The notes: a model not told the origin generated them from the letters alone. A stretch of DNA of 63,706 nucleotides from Plastoroseomonas hellenica (GCF_018129085.1 NZ_JAAGBB010000038.1:1-63706); one strand, 5' to 3'. Positions 15,864 to 25,842 are shown, counted from the first letter of the stretch. Program-made: numbers and translations.

Positions 15864-18800
15864 GCATCGGCTACACGGCCGCGCAGCTGCGGGACATTGA
15901 TTCAGAGGTCAAGGAGGCGGTCTGCGACGCCCTGGTCAACCTCATCGTTGCCCGGGTTTCCGGCGCCGACGAAGGGCAGGTCATCTTCGGCCGTTCGCCT
16001 CGGAGGGCGATCTTCTCCGGCCAGCTCTTGCCGCGCTTTGACGACAGCGGCCAGGAGGACGAGACCTCAGATATCCGGATTGCGGCCATCGGTCTCGACT
16101 TCACCGCGAGGTCTGGGGTCGCCGGCGACCTCACCATCGAACCGCGCGCGGCGGTCTTTATCAGGGCCCTGCCGACCTGGGCGGAATTGCAGGACCCCCG
16201 CAACGGTCTAGATATCGATTTTCGGCTAAACACGGCCACCCAAGCCGCCGTCGACCTCGCGATCCGCACGCGACGCCAGCAGCTGTTCGCCGAACAAGGG
16301 CTGGACCGGCCGCGGTGGCGCGACCTGACCGAAGCCGGTCGATCGGAGGTGCGTAGGCGGCGCTCCGAAATCCAGGAGCAGGTGCGGATCGAGGCCTACC
16401 AGGCTCAAGGTATCGAGCTGGTCCGCGGCGACATGGATGACCAGGCGGTAGTCGAGGCTCCGGCCGAGGCGGCCGAGCCAGCCGATGCCGGCCAAGATCC
16501 GGCGCAGCAACAGGATGAGGAACCGCGTCCCCGGATCGCGACCCTGCTGCGCGCCGGCCGGCGCATTCCATATGGGCTGATCGATCCGGCACCCCTCCCC
16601 GGAAAGTGGGTCCGCCTTCCCTTGGCGCTACCCGTCGGGACGCTGCGGTTGGAGGTGGACGACGCGGCGCTGGCGGCGGCCGTCGAAACTTACCGTGACC
16701 GGCTGCGCGCGGCCGCCGCCGCCAGCGTTGCGGGTTGGTTGGCCTCGGAGGCGGGTCGCCTCTCAACCTGGCGAAACGTCGCCATCCGCCCGCCCGATGC
16801 GCAGGGCGAGGCGTCGTATAACGTCTTCCTCGCAGCGGCCCGGAACCTGCCGATCAATGCGACCGACGTCGCACCCGACCTCTCGCAACTGACGATCACA
16901 GCCGAACGGCAGCAGGACTTTCTCGATCCCACGGTCCAGTCCTACCGGCTCACCCTCGATAACCAAGCCCGCGAGGTTTCACTGCAGCAGGCGCTGATGC
17001 GCTGTCACGCGCTGTTCGGGTGCTCGCTCAAGGTCGAGCTGCCCCGAGCGGCGCATATCCCGCTCCGCCTCGACCGCGTCGAGCCGTCGTACCGGTTCCG
17101 CCACTTCCTGGAATACCCTGCGATCGGGCTGAACTGCGGTATCGACGCTGACCTACGCGACGAGATCATCGCGCTTAGGACCACCTGGGCGCCGCGTTTC
17201 GTTCAACCGCGGATCATTCCCCGAAGCGCCGACGTGCCGACGCAGTTCGGACGCTTGGCTGACCGGGGTTTCCGGATCAGCGACCTCCAGGTGTTGCCCG
17301 CAGCCTATACAGCCTGGATCCGCGACCACGTCAGCAGCTTGAGACACCAGGTCAGGGAAGGGCTGTCGGCCGAGGACGCCGACGTCGAGACTGAGCGCCT
17401 GGCGGTCGACGAGGCGGAGCAGATCGCGGAAGCCGGCTTCATTCGACGCGGCGTCGACCTCCTGGTCGACGCGCAGGCCGCCGCCGAGCAATTGGCGGCT
17501 GGGCCTAACGGGCCAAACGCCGCGACCCTTCGCCGACGAGCGGCCCCCTACGAAGCCTGGCTCCTGATGAACCGCGCCTTCTTCGAGCGCGATGGCGCCG
17601 ACGCGAACCGCGGGTGGCGCCTTTTCCAGCTCGCCTTCGTACTTGCGCACATTCCGACGCTTGCCTCGCGGATGCCGGAGTATCGGGCCTACTACGACGC
17701 GCGGCTCGACGAGAACACGGTCAGCCTTCTCTATTTCCCCACCGGCGGCGGCAAGTCGGAGGCCTTCTACGGCACGCTGCTAATCGGGCTCTTCCTCGAC
17801 CGGCTCCGTGGCAAGCATCGCGGCGTCTCGGTTCTGATCCGCTACCCACTTCGCCTCCTCACCCTGCAGCAGGCGCAGCGCCTGCTGCGGCTGCTGGCGA
17901 ATGCCGAGCTCATCCGACGCCGAGAGAACATTGGGACCTGGCCGTTCGAGATTGGGTTCTGGGTGGGGGCCTCCAACACGCCCAATCGGTATTCGGTCAT
18001 TACGGCGGATGTGCCGCTCGCGAGCGATGCCGAACACCCCGACGATTCCCGGCTCGAGGAAGGCGCGGACGAGCCCGCCGTCATCAGGGAGCGTGGCCGA
18101 CGCTATCGCGATCTGCGAACAGCTTACGACAAAGTGCCGACCTGTCCATGTTGTGGGTGGACCACCGGGCTTCGGCGCTATGAGAACGACGGGCCCACGG
18201 CCAAGCGCCTGGCCATCATCTGCTTCAACCGGCGCTGCGCCTGGAACCAGGCCCATGGCGGGCTAACGCCGCTCCCCTTCCTGTTGACGGACGACACCAT
18301 CTACGCGCGGGCGCCATCGGTCCTGCTCGGCACCGTCGACAAGCTCGCCATGCTGGGCCAGCACACCGACACGATAGCCAAGGTCGTCGGCATGTTCGGC
18401 CTTGCCCGCTGGGTCGGGCCCACGGGACATCTGGAGAGCCCCCGCAAGATCGAGGATCTCAGAGATGGCCCTGGGGCGACCGGGTACAGTCCGGTGTTCC
18501 CCGCCTATCGAAATGGCCAGAGGGTTTTCTTCGACCCCTTCCCCTCACTCATCATCCAGGACGAGGCGCACCTTCTCGAAGAAAGCCTCGGCACCTTCAG
18601 CGGCCTGTTCGACACGCTGTTGGAGAACGTCTTCCAGGAGATCGACACCGCCGCCGGCGATGACTTGCAGCTGGCGCGGACCTGGCAGGGCGACGAGTGG
18701 GGCCCGGCCCGCATGCCCAAGGTGATCGCGGCGACCGCGACGATCTCAGATCCAGACCGCCAGATCGAGGTGCTCTACCAGCGCCGGGCGCTACGTTTCC

Positions 18801-20224
18801 CCTATCCCGGGCCTGACATCTACCATTCCTTCTTCGCCGAGCCGGCGCCGGCGCCGGCCGACAATCCGGACCGGCGGCGTCTCGCCCAGGTCCTGCCACC
18901 ATGGGAAGCACCCGAGGCGACGTCGCCTTGGATGAGACTCTACGTCTCCCTGATGACCAACGACGCCACCCACACCGTGACCTCGGTTCACGTGCTGGGC
19001 GTCTTTCACACTCTGATCGGCGAGCTGTGGGCCGACCTGGTCAGGGATGAGAGTCGAGGGGCCGCGATCCAACGGCTGCGGGTGGCGATCAGTCCTGGAC
19101 GGGCCGGTGACTGGCGCCGCGCCGCCATAGATCGCTGCCTCGCGGATCACCGCGACGAAGACGTCCTGGCGGTGGTCGACCTGCATCGGATCGCCCTGGC
19201 TTATGTGACAAACAAGAAGGGCGGCGACCAGATCATGGACGCCCTCGACGCGGCCGTCCGCCTCGGGCACCAGGCCGCCGGCATCCCCTTGGAGCACTTC
19301 GACAGCCGGCTCATTTCCGGCGGCGTCGACATGAAGGACATCCAGACCGTCATGGGAGACGCGGAGCGCAGCTTGGCCGGGCGGGACTATCCGCCCCTAG
19401 ATGACCTCGTCCGCAACATCGTGGCGACCTCAGCGATCAGCCATGGCGTCGACGTCGATCGCTTCAACAGCATGTTCTTCGCCGGCCTTCCCTCCGACAT
19501 CGCGGAATACATCCAGGCCTCGAGCCGGGTCGGGCGGACCCACGTCGGCTTCGTCATGCTCCTGCCCACGCCGCAGAGCCGGCGGGATCGGTATGTCGTG
19601 GAGACGCACGACATCTTCCATCGGTTCTTAGAGCGCATGATCGCACCGCCGGCGGTGGAGCGATGGGCGGAAAACGCAATCCGTCGGGTCTTCGCGTCCT
19701 ACATCCAGGCCTGGGCGATCACCAAGGAGGGCGTGGAGTTCGTTCGCCGGCCAGACGCGACCAAGGACATGGTCCCCCAATTTGACTTCGTGCGCCGCCT
19801 CGGCGCCGACGCCCGACGAGAGCCCATCCGCTTTCCGGACGAGGTCGGCAACTTCATCCTGAGATCAGCAGGCTTCGAGGGCCGAGGGCGCGACCACGTG
19901 GGTCGGCCCGTCTATGACGAGCCCTACCGCCGCCTCGTGGATCGCGCGTCTCGAGAGTTCTCCAACGCGATGCAGGCCCAAGCGACCGAGAGCCGGCTGC
20001 GCGACTATTGGAGTGATCAGACCGCGGTCTTCAAAAAGCCGATGACGTCGCTGCGCGACGTCGATGAGGCCGGGATGATCGTGGGCTCGGCTTACGATCC
20101 GGCTTCGCGGACGAACAACACACGGGTCGACTCCGCCGCCCTGGCGCGGGTCATGCGGGCGATTCGCAGCCAACGCGGCGCAGGGGCGGAAACCGATGGC
20201 GAACTTGATGGAGACAACGCGTGA
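15860..20224 (+). CDS. drmA: DISARM helicase DrmA
   Basis: A 1454-residue SF2-type helicase. Walker A is PTGGGKS (627-633) and the DEAH box is QDEAHLLEE (Asp901). Motif III-like ATATIS follows, and the C-terminal RecA lobe has TSAISHGVDVDRFN and QASSRVGRTHVG with the arginine finger at about 1226. Two cysteine pairs (CPCC 762-765 and CFNRRC 788-793) form a likely zinc knuckle inserted between helicase motifs. The N-terminal 600 residues contain an acidic, Gln-rich linker near 195-225. DrmA is a core DISARM component that acts on incoming DNA with DrmB. ATG 15860 overlaps the preceding stop and the end overlaps the drmB GTG by 4 bases. Length and zinc insert favour DrmA over Druantia DruE, which carries DUF1998 in the same chain. 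Confidence 0.88.
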   Translation: MSIGYTAAQLRDIDSEVKEAVCDALVNLIVARVSGADEGQVIFGRSPRRAIFSGQLLPRFDDSGQEDETSDIRIAAIGLDFTARSGVAGDLTIEPRAAVFIRALPTWAELQDPRNGLDIDFRLNTATQAAVDLAIRTRRQQLFAEQGLDRPRWRDLTEAGRSEVRRRRSEIQEQVRIEAYQAQGIELVRGDMDDQAVVEAPAEAAEPADAGQDPAQQQDEEPRPRIATLLRAGRRIPYGLIDPAPLPGKWVRLPLALPVGTLRLEVDDAALAAAVETYRDRLRAAAAASVAGWLASEAGRLSTWRNVAIRPPDAQGEASYNVFLAAARNLPINATDVAPDLSQLTITAERQQDFLDPTVQSYRLTLDNQAREVSLQQALMRCHALFGCSLKVELPRAAHIPLRLDRVEPSYRFRHFLEYPAIGLNCGIDADLRDEIIALRTTWAPRFVQPRIIPRSADVPTQFGRLADRGFRISDLQVLPAAYTAWIRDHVSSLRHQVREGLSAEDADVETERLAVDEAEQIAEAGFIRRGVDLLVDAQAAAEQLAAGPNGPNAATLRRRAAPYEAWLLMNRAFFERDGADANRGWRLFQLAFVLAHIPTLASRMPEYRAYYDARLDENTVSLLYFPTGGGKSEAFYGTLLIGLFLDRLRGKHRGVSVLIRYPLRLLTLQQAQRLLRLLANAELIRRRENIGTWPFEIGFWVGASNTPNRYSVITADVPLASDAEHPDDSRLEEGADEPAVIRERGRRYRDLRTAYDKVPTCPCCGWTTGLRRYENDGPTAKRLAIICFNRRCAWNQAHGGLTPLPFLLTDDTIYARAPSVLLGTVDKLAMLGQHTDTIAKVVGMFGLARWVGPTGHLESPRKIEDLRDGPGATGYSPVFPAYRNGQRVFFDPFPSLIIQDEAHLLEESLGTFSGLFDTLLENVFQEIDTAAGDDLQLARTWQGDEWGPARMPKVIAATATISDPDRQIEVLYQRRALRFPYPGPDIYHSFFAEPAPAPADNPDRRRLAQVLPPWEAPEATSPWMRLYVSLMTNDATHTVTSVHVLGVFHTLIGELWADLVRDESRGAAIQRLRVAISPGRAGDWRRAAIDRCLADHRDEDVLAVVDLHRIALAYVTNKKGGDQIMDALDAAVRLGHQAAGIPLEHFDSRLISGGVDMKDIQTVMGDAERSLAGRDYPPLDDLVRNIVATSAISHGVDVDRFNSMFFAGLPSDIAEYIQASSRVGRTHVGFVMLLPTPQSRRDRYVVETHDIFHRFLERMIAPPAVERWAENAIRRVFASYIQAWAITKEGVEFVRRPDATKDMVPQFDFVRRLGADARREPIRFPDEVGNFILRSAGFEGRGRDHVGRPVYDEPYRRLVDRASREFSNAMQAQATESRLRDYWSDQTAVFKKPMTSLRDVDEAGMIVGSAYDPASRTNNTRVDSAALARVMRAIRSQRGAGAETDGELDGDNA

Positions 20225-22467
20225 GCCGCCCGCCCAATGGTCGCCCACCGCAACGGGATGATGGCTGGCGGGATCGCCGCCCCGCCGCGATGCGCGGGGG
20301 ATTCGACGCGCCGCCCAACCCGGACATCGAACCGCCGAAGATGATGCGCTCGCGAGTACAACTCGCAACTTCCTACGCGCCCGGCGTTCTCCTAACTTGG
20401 GAGGGGGGCAAGGGTATCTGCCGGTCTGTCCCTATCCGCCGTCCCGTCACACTCGACCGGACGACGGAAACGCAGATCTTCGACGGCATCCGGGAGTTTG
20501 CGGAGAACTGGCAGTCGCGCGCCCTTTCGGCGCGGCCCGCCGGAGAGGTCGCGCCAGCCTTGGCGTTAGATCCAGACTTCTTCGACCCACGCACCAACCG
20601 CGTGGAGATCGATCAGCAGCACTTCGAGCCGACCGACCCGAGCGTGGTCGGCTACGTGCCATATCCTCTGGTTTTTCAGTGCGGGGTTTGCGGCCGGATC
20701 CGAGAGTTCACCTCCGTCGACGACCTCGACCACCAGCCCTTGCCGCGGCGTTGCGGCGACCACGAAGCGCGATGGGGCCAGGTCGATGTGGTCTATGCCC
20801 ATTGGTCCGGCAGCATCGAGCCGCTCAGCCCAAGCGGATACCGCTTCGATCCCGCCGACTCCCGAGTGCATCGGATCGACGTCTGCACCTGCGGCGCCAG
20901 GAACTATTCGCTGCGCAACCGAGCGCCTGTATTCTCGGAATGGCGGTTCGTTTGCGACGAATGCGGCGTGACCCGGGAATTGAAGAAACCCGACCACGAC
21001 ACCTACGAAATCCTGGAGGCGGACCGCCAGGCCGGGGGCCGCCAGTACGAGTTCATCGAAGTCAACATGCTTCCGGTCTCGTACCGAGCGAACTCGGCCT
21101 TCTATCCCCAGCGCGGCAATTTCATTGAATTCCGCAGCGCCGATGTCGTCGATCTGCTGACCGAAGGCCGGCGCTTCGACCTCGCCCAGGCGCTCGCCCG
21201 CATTTACGACGTCCCGCTCGCTGAGCCGAGCGAGGCGGACATCGAGGCGGCGCTTCGCAATGCCGGGCGCACAGCAGAGTGGGAAGAGTATCAAGACCTC
21301 CTCGACATGCTCCGGCGCGCTGAGGAGCGCCGCTCGCCGGACGGCGTTCTTCGCTGGCGGGGGGCGATCGCCCAGACGCGCGAGGCTTGGTACGCCAGCG
21401 GTGTGGTGGAGCGCGGGCAGGTCCAGAGCCCCGCGCTGGTGCGAGCGGCGCTGAACCGGGAAAACTGGGCCCGACGCTACGATCCGATCCGCCTGGCGCT
21501 GCAGCATAACGCCTTCGTGCAAGAGCACATCGCCGACCGGCTTCCGGTCTTCGGAGCCGTCGATGTGATGACGCCCGACGCGCAACTCTCCGACGTCGCG
21601 GGTAATCCGGCGGCGCTGGCCCGCTATCAAGCGATGATCGGACCCCTCCTTGAGACGATGGGCCTCGAGCGGATGGTGCTCATCCGCGGCTTGCCGATCT
21701 GCGAATTTAGCTTCGGCTATTCGCGGGTGTCGCCCGGACCGATCTACCATCGCGAGTCGCAGGGACGGTCGGTCGCCATGCCGGTGCGGCTGAAGGCCTT
21801 CGACGCCCTGCCGGTCCCGGGCGGCCGAAAACATCCGATCTACGTGACCCAGCAGAGGAACGAGGCGCTCTATTTCCGTTTGGACGAAGCCAAGGTCCGG
21901 CGCTGGCTTGAGCTGAACGAGGTGCCGGACACGCCGCCGCACGGCGTGCATATCGGCCTGCGCTTGATCGAGACCTATCAGGACTTCGGGCCCTTCCTGG
22001 AGGATTACAAAGACCGCGAGCGTGGAGGGACGCCCCGGAGTCTCGGGTCCTACGTCTATCTGCTGCTGCACAGCCTGGCCCACCAGCTGATGCACTCGTT
22101 GGCCGACCTCTCCGGCCTCGACGCGGACGGCCTGGGTGAACACCTGTTCCCCGCCGACCTTGCCTTCGTCCTCTATCGGAAGGGCATGACGCCCGACCTC
22201 GGCAACATCTCGGCCATGTGGCGCAACCACGCCGAGGATTACCTGCGGCGGGCGATCGACCCCCGGCTGCTGCGATGCGGCTCGGGCTCGCTTTGCGATT
22301 CACGCGGCGGGGCCTGCCCCGCCTGCATCATGGTCAGCGAAGTCACCTGCGTGGCCTCGAACCAGCTCCTGTCGCGCGCCGCCCTGCGCGGCGGCCCGGC
22401 CCCGACCTGGGAAGCCGCGACCGCGCCGCGGATCATCGGCTTCTTTGATGAGCGCGTTCGGACGTGA
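20221..22467 (+). CDS. drmB: DISARM protein DrmB (DUF1998)
   Basis: A 748-residue protein with several zinc-binding cysteine clusters: CGVC (154-157), CTC (222-224), CDEC (245-248) and a C-terminal CGSGSLC...CPAC cluster from 686. The C-terminal region (SLAHQLMHSLADLSGLDADGLGEHLFP, written here only as a landmark around residues 620-646) is characteristic of DUF1998. In DISARM, DrmB forms the core complex with DrmA and gates its activity on DNA. Start GTG 20221 overlaps the drmA stop and the end overlaps drmC. Confidence 0.88.
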   Translation: MSRPPNGRPPQRDDGWRDRRPAAMRGGFDAPPNPDIEPPKMMRSRVQLATSYAPGVLLTWEGGKGICRSVPIRRPVTLDRTTETQIFDGIREFAENWQSRALSARPAGEVAPALALDPDFFDPRTNRVEIDQQHFEPTDPSVVGYVPYPLVFQCGVCGRIREFTSVDDLDHQPLPRRCGDHEARWGQVDVVYAHWSGSIEPLSPSGYRFDPADSRVHRIDVCTCGARNYSLRNRAPVFSEWRFVCDECGVTRELKKPDHDTYEILEADRQAGGRQYEFIEVNMLPVSYRANSAFYPQRGNFIEFRSADVVDLLTEGRRFDLAQALARIYDVPLAEPSEADIEAALRNAGRTAEWEEYQDLLDMLRRAEERRSPDGVLRWRGAIAQTREAWYASGVVERGQVQSPALVRAALNRENWARRYDPIRLALQHNAFVQEHIADRLPVFGAVDVMTPDAQLSDVAGNPAALARYQAMIGPLLETMGLERMVLIRGLPICEFSFGYSRVSPGPIYHRESQGRSVAMPVRLKAFDALPVPGGRKHPIYVTQQRNEALYFRLDEAKVRRWLELNEVPDTPPHGVHIGLRLIETYQDFGPFLEDYKDRERGGTPRSLGSYVYLLLHSLAHQLMHSLADLSGLDADGLGEHLFPADLAFVLYRKGMTPDLGNISAMWRNHAEDYLRRAIDPRLLRCGSGSLCDSRGGACPACIMVSEVTCVASNQLLSRAALRGGPAPTWEAATAPRIIGFFDERVRT

Positions 22468-23027
22468 AGGCGCAGGATCTTGTCTCACCGAAGGGGACAG
22501 CCCGTCTCGTCGTCACCCTGCCTGGCGAACAAAGCCGGTTCGGAGAGGCGCTGAAACGCCATGCGGGCGAGGCCTTCACGACGCTCACCGACACGCACGA
22601 CGCGTTCACCCATATCGCCCGCCGAGCGATTGACCGGCTCGTCATCATGGTGCCGTTCATCGACAAGGCCGGCGCGGCCTGGGCGGCGGAGTTGTTCGAA
22701 GCGACGGCGGCGGCCCAGCGGGTGTTGATCCTGCGCGACGCGTCGCAGCTGATGGCTTGCGGCCGAGCTGGAGTTCGCTTGAGGATGCTGGCGACAGGTG
22801 TTTTCGACTACTGCTTCACTGACGGCCACAACGGCGCGGCGCTGGGTGAGACCTTCCACGCCAAGGTCGTCGTGGCCGATGGCGTTAACGCATATGTCGG
22901 CTCAGCCAACCTCCTGCGGCGGTCGCGACATTCAAATCTTGAGTGCGGCATGCTCATCGACGGACCGGGCGCTCGCGCGGTCGCGATGCTCGTCGATACT
23001 GTCCTCAACATCGCTCATCGAGCATAG
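22464..23027 (+). CDS. drmC: DISARM phospholipase D-like protein DrmC
   Basis: A 187-residue PLD-superfamily protein with a single HKD-type active-site motif: His132-x-Lys134 in FHAKVVVADG, then GSANL (146-150) and a glutamate at about 159. A single motif implies a homodimeric active site, as in small PLD nucleases such as Nuc and BfiI. The N-terminal 60 residues look like a shorter version of the first half found in other DrmC proteins. Start GTG 22464 overlaps the drmB stop. It is the last gene of the operon; DrmC is reported as dispensable in at least one DISARM system. No terminator hairpin is obvious downstream. Confidence 0.85.
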   Translation: MKAQDLVSPKGTARLVVTLPGEQSRFGEALKRHAGEAFTTLTDTHDAFTHIARRAIDRLVIMVPFIDKAGAAWAAELFEATAAAQRVLILRDASQLMACGRAGVRLRMLATGVFDYCFTDGHNGAALGETFHAKVVVADGVNAYVGSANLLRRSRHSNLECGMLIDGPGARAVAMLVDTVLNIAHRA

Positions 23028-23261
23028 TCGGTATTCGAGCAGCACTGACACGCCACACCAATTGCTAGCAGGCCACCCGAAAGCGGACGTTCCGAACTTC
23101 GCCTAGGGGTCGGATCGGATTGCAGAGGTTCGCTGAGCTGGATGTCCGCTGTCGCCTTCGGGCGCCATTGAGCTGGCAGTCGGCATTCGGCCATCGCGCG
23201 TCGCTGATCGCTCACCGCGCAGCCGCCCTCAGCCAAGCCTCACACACTGACGCCGCCCCAC

Positions 23262-23702
23262 CTAGCCAAGCCTCGCCCTCGTCGTCCTCGGCGTGGCCAA
23301 CAGCAGGTTCGTCTCGCTGCCCGTGATGCCGGGGATCAGCCTGATCCGCCGCAGCACGTCATCGAACTCCGTCAGGCCCGCGGTCCCCATCTCCACCACC
23401 AGGTCCCAGCGGCCATTGGTCGTGTGGATGGCGGAGACCTCCGGGAAGCCGCCCAGCGCCTTGATGACGCGCTCCGTCGCATGGCCCTCGATCTCGATCA
23501 GCATGATGCCGCGGATCTTCTGCTCCACCGCATCGGCCCGCAGGATCACCGTGTAACCGATGATGTCGCCGGCCTTCTCCATCCGCTCCATCCGCGCCCG
23601 CACCGTGGCGCGGGAGATGTTGAGCGTGGCGGCGATGTCGGAAACGCTGCGGCGGCCATTCTGGCGCAGCAAGGTCACCAGCTTCTCGTCCAGCGCATCC
23701 AT
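23262..23702 (-). CDS. Lrp/AsnC family transcriptional regulator
   Basis: A 146-residue protein with an N-terminal winged helix-turn-helix (residues 1-60, DALDEKLVTLLRQNGR... ISRATVRARM) and a C-terminal RAM ligand domain including NGRWDLVVEMGT. It is divergent from the arginase gene by 132 bp. By analogy with arginine-responsive Lrp proteins it probably activates the arginase-ornithine cyclodeaminase operon. It marks the return to typical chromosomal composition after the DISARM region. Confidence 0.9.
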   Translation of the reverse strand: MDALDEKLVTLLRQNGRRSVSDIAATLNISRATVRARMERMEKAGDIIGYTVILRADAVEQKIRGIMLIEIEGHATERVIKALGGFPEVSAIHTTNGRWDLVVEMGTAGLTEFDDVLRRIRLIPGITGSETNLLLATPRTTRARLG

Positions 23703-23730
23703 GGCTGACCAATCCGATCAATCGATCCGC

Positions 23731-23768
23731 CAGAATGGTAGCTTTGGCTGCCCTCTTTGCCAATTCTG
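23731..23768. promoter_or_regulatory. Candidate Lrp-type operator
   Basis: In the 132-bp divergent region, CAGAATGG (23731-23738) is mirrored by CCAATTCTG (23760-23768), a near-perfect inverted repeat about three helical turns apart, AT-richer than its surroundings. Position between regulator and arginase fits autoregulation plus activation. No experimental support is visible. Confidence 0.35.
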
Positions 23769-23834
23769 ATGCTTCATACCGCCGGACGCGGCTGATCAGA
23801 TAGGCTTCTGGTTGGCGGAGAAGGAGGACGGCCG

Positions 23835-24758
23835 ATGCGCTGCGTCATCCTCGGCGCGCCGGTGCAGGACGGGGCCGGGCGCATGGGCTGCGAAATGGGG
23901 CCGAGCGCGCTGCGCACGGCAGGCCTCGTCTCCGTCCTCACCAGGCTCGGCCACCAGGTGGAAGACCGCGGCGATATCCGGCGCGGGCCGGCACGCCCCC
24001 TCACCCACCCCAACGCCGCCCTGAAGGCGCTGCCCGAAATCGCCGCCTGGACGGCGGTGATCATGGAAGCCGCCTATGCCGCGAGTGCCGCGGCAATGCC
24101 GATCTTCCTCGGCGGCGATCACGCGATCTCCGCCGGCACCATCGCCGGCGTCGCGCGCCGCGCGCAGGACCAGGGCCGCAAGCTGTTTGTGCTCTGGCTC
24201 GATGCCCACCCCGATTTCCACACGCTGGAGACCAGCGAAAGCGGCAACCTGCACGGCGTCGGGCTCGCCTATGCCAGCGGGCTGCCAGGCTTCGCCGGCT
24301 GGTTCCCGGACCTGCCCGTCGCCGTCGACCCCACCCGCATCTGCACCATGGGCCTCCGCAGCGTCGACCCGGCGGAGCGCACAGCGCTCGCCGCCGCAGG
24401 CGTCACTGTCCATGACATGCGCGCGGTGGATGAGCATGGCCTCGCGCCCCTGCTGCGCGGCTTCCTGCAGCGTGTCGCGGCGGAGAATGGCATCCTGCAT
24501 GTCAGCCTGGACGTCGATTTCCTCGACCCCGCGATCGCGCCCGCCGTCGGCACCACCGTCCCCGGTGGCGCCACCTTCCGCGAAGCGCATCTGGCGATGG
24601 AGATGCTGCAGGATTCCGGCCTGGTCGCCAGCCTCGACCTGGTGGAACTCAACCCCTTCCTCGATGAGCGCGGCCGCACCGCAACCCTGATGGTCGACCT
24701 GACCGGCAGCCTGATGGGGAAGCGGATCATGGACCGTCCGACGAGGGCCTTCGTCTAG
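23835..24758 (+). CDS. rocF: Arginase
   Basis: A 307-residue manganese ureohydrolase cleaving L-arginine to ornithine and urea. Canonical metal ligands are all present: GGDH (His96), DAHPD (Asp123, His125, Asp127) and DVDFLDP (Asp226, Asp228). The early GCEMGPSALR segment is characteristic of arginase rather than agmatinase. Start ATG 23835 has GGAGG upstream. It is followed 31 bp later by ornithine cyclodeaminase, giving an arginine-to-proline route. Confidence 0.93.
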   Translation: MRCVILGAPVQDGAGRMGCEMGPSALRTAGLVSVLTRLGHQVEDRGDIRRGPARPLTHPNAALKALPEIAAWTAVIMEAAYAASAAAMPIFLGGDHAISAGTIAGVARRAQDQGRKLFVLWLDAHPDFHTLETSESGNLHGVGLAYASGLPGFAGWFPDLPVAVDPTRICTMGLRSVDPAERTALAAAGVTVHDMRAVDEHGLAPLLRGFLQRVAAENGILHVSLDVDFLDPAIAPAVGTTVPGGATFREAHLAMEMLQDSGLVASLDLVELNPFLDERGRTATLMVDLTGSLMGKRIMDRPTRAFV

Positions 24759-24789
24759 CGCGCGTCTTCACCCGCAGGAGCGTCCGATC

Positions 24790-25842
24790 ATGTCCGCCCG
24801 GCTCAACATCGTCCCCTTCATCAGCGTCGATCACATGATGAAGCTGGTGCTGGCGATCGGCGTGGACCGCGTCCTGACCGACCTCGCTGCCTATATCGAG
24901 GAAGACTTCCGCCGCTGGGACAGCTTTGACAAGACGCCGCGCGTGGCGTCCCACAGCGAGGCCGGCGTGATCGAGCTGATGCCGACCAGCGACGGCAGGC
25001 TCTACGGCTTCAAATACGTCAACGGCCATCCCCGCAACACGCGCCAGGGCCTGCAGACCGTGACGGCCTTCGGCGTGCTCGCCGATGTCGGCAGCGGCTA
25101 CCCGATGCTGCTGACGGAGATGACGATCCTGACCGCGCTCCGCACCGCCGCCACCTCCGCGCTCGCAGCGCAATACCTGGCGCCGAAGGGCGCGCGGACC
25201 ATGGCCATCATCGGCAATGGCGCGCAGGCCGAATTCCAGGCCCTCGCCTTCAAGGCGCTGCTCGGCGTCGACCGGCTCCGGCTGTTTGACATCGATGCGT
25301 CGGCGTCGCGCAAATGCCTGCGCAACCTCGCCGGCCTCGGCTTCGACATCACGGTCTGCGCCAGCGGCCAGGAAGCGGTGGAGGGTGCCGACATCATCAC
25401 CACCGTCACCGCCGACAAGCAGAACGCCACCATCCTGACCGACAACATGGTCGGGACGGGGATCCACATCAACGCCGTCGGCGGCGACTGCCCCGGCAAG
25501 ACGGAGCTGCACCGGGACATCCTGCTGCGATCGGACATCTTCGCGGAATACACGCCGCAGACCCGCATCGAAGGCGAGATCCAGCAGCTCCCGCCCGATC
25601 ACCCCGTGACGGAGCTCTGGCAGGTCATCACGGGACAGGCGCCGGGACGCTCCAGCGCAAGCCAGGTCACGCTCTTCGATTCCGTCGGCTTCGCGATCGA
25701 GGATTTCTCCGCGCTGCGCTACATCAGGGACAAGCTGCCGGCGACCGGCTTCTTCGAGGAGCTGGATCTCCTGGCCGATCCGGACGAGCCGCGCGACCTC
25801 TTTGGCATGCTGCTGCGGGCAAAGGCGGCAGCCGCGGCCTGA
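24790..25842 (+). CDS. ocd: Ornithine cyclodeaminase
   Basis: A 350-residue NAD-dependent enzyme of the OCD/mu-crystallin family that converts L-ornithine to L-proline and ammonia. The Rossmann dinucleotide motif IIGNGAQAEFQ (about 139-149) and the conserved TEMTILTALRTAATSALAA stretch are visible. The VGGDCPGKTELH segment agrees with true OCDs that carry the catalytic Asp. Placed directly after arginase, it completes arginine to proline with nitrogen release. Start ATG 24790 follows an AGGAGCG box. Confidence 0.92.
   Translation: MSARLNIVPFISVDHMMKLVLAIGVDRVLTDLAAYIEEDFRRWDSFDKTPRVASHSEAGVIELMPTSDGRLYGFKYVNGHPRNTRQGLQTVTAFGVLADVGSGYPMLLTEMTILTALRTAATSALAAQYLAPKGARTMAIIGNGAQAEFQALAFKALLGVDRLRLFDIDASASRKCLRNLAGLGFDITVCASGQEAVEGADIITTVTADKQNATILTDNMVGTGIHINAVGGDCPGKTELHRDILLRSDIFAEYTPQTRIEGEIQQLPPDHPVTELWQVITGQAPGRSSASQVTLFDSVGFAIEDFSALRYIRDKLPATGFFEELDLLADPDEPRDLFGMLLRAKAAAAA

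Noticed and set aside
14912-20224. A 1770-codon frame that would fuse about 316 residues to the N-terminus of DrmA.
   Set aside because: The extra part is Arg/Pro-rich shadow of the upstream gene; the real start at 15860 overlaps the preceding stop as ATGA.
15860-20224. Druantia DruE or a Dnd/BREX helicase instead of DrmA.
   Set aside because: DruE carries DUF1998 in the same chain, while here DUF1998 is a separate next gene followed by a PLD protein; no BREX or Dnd partner genes are present.
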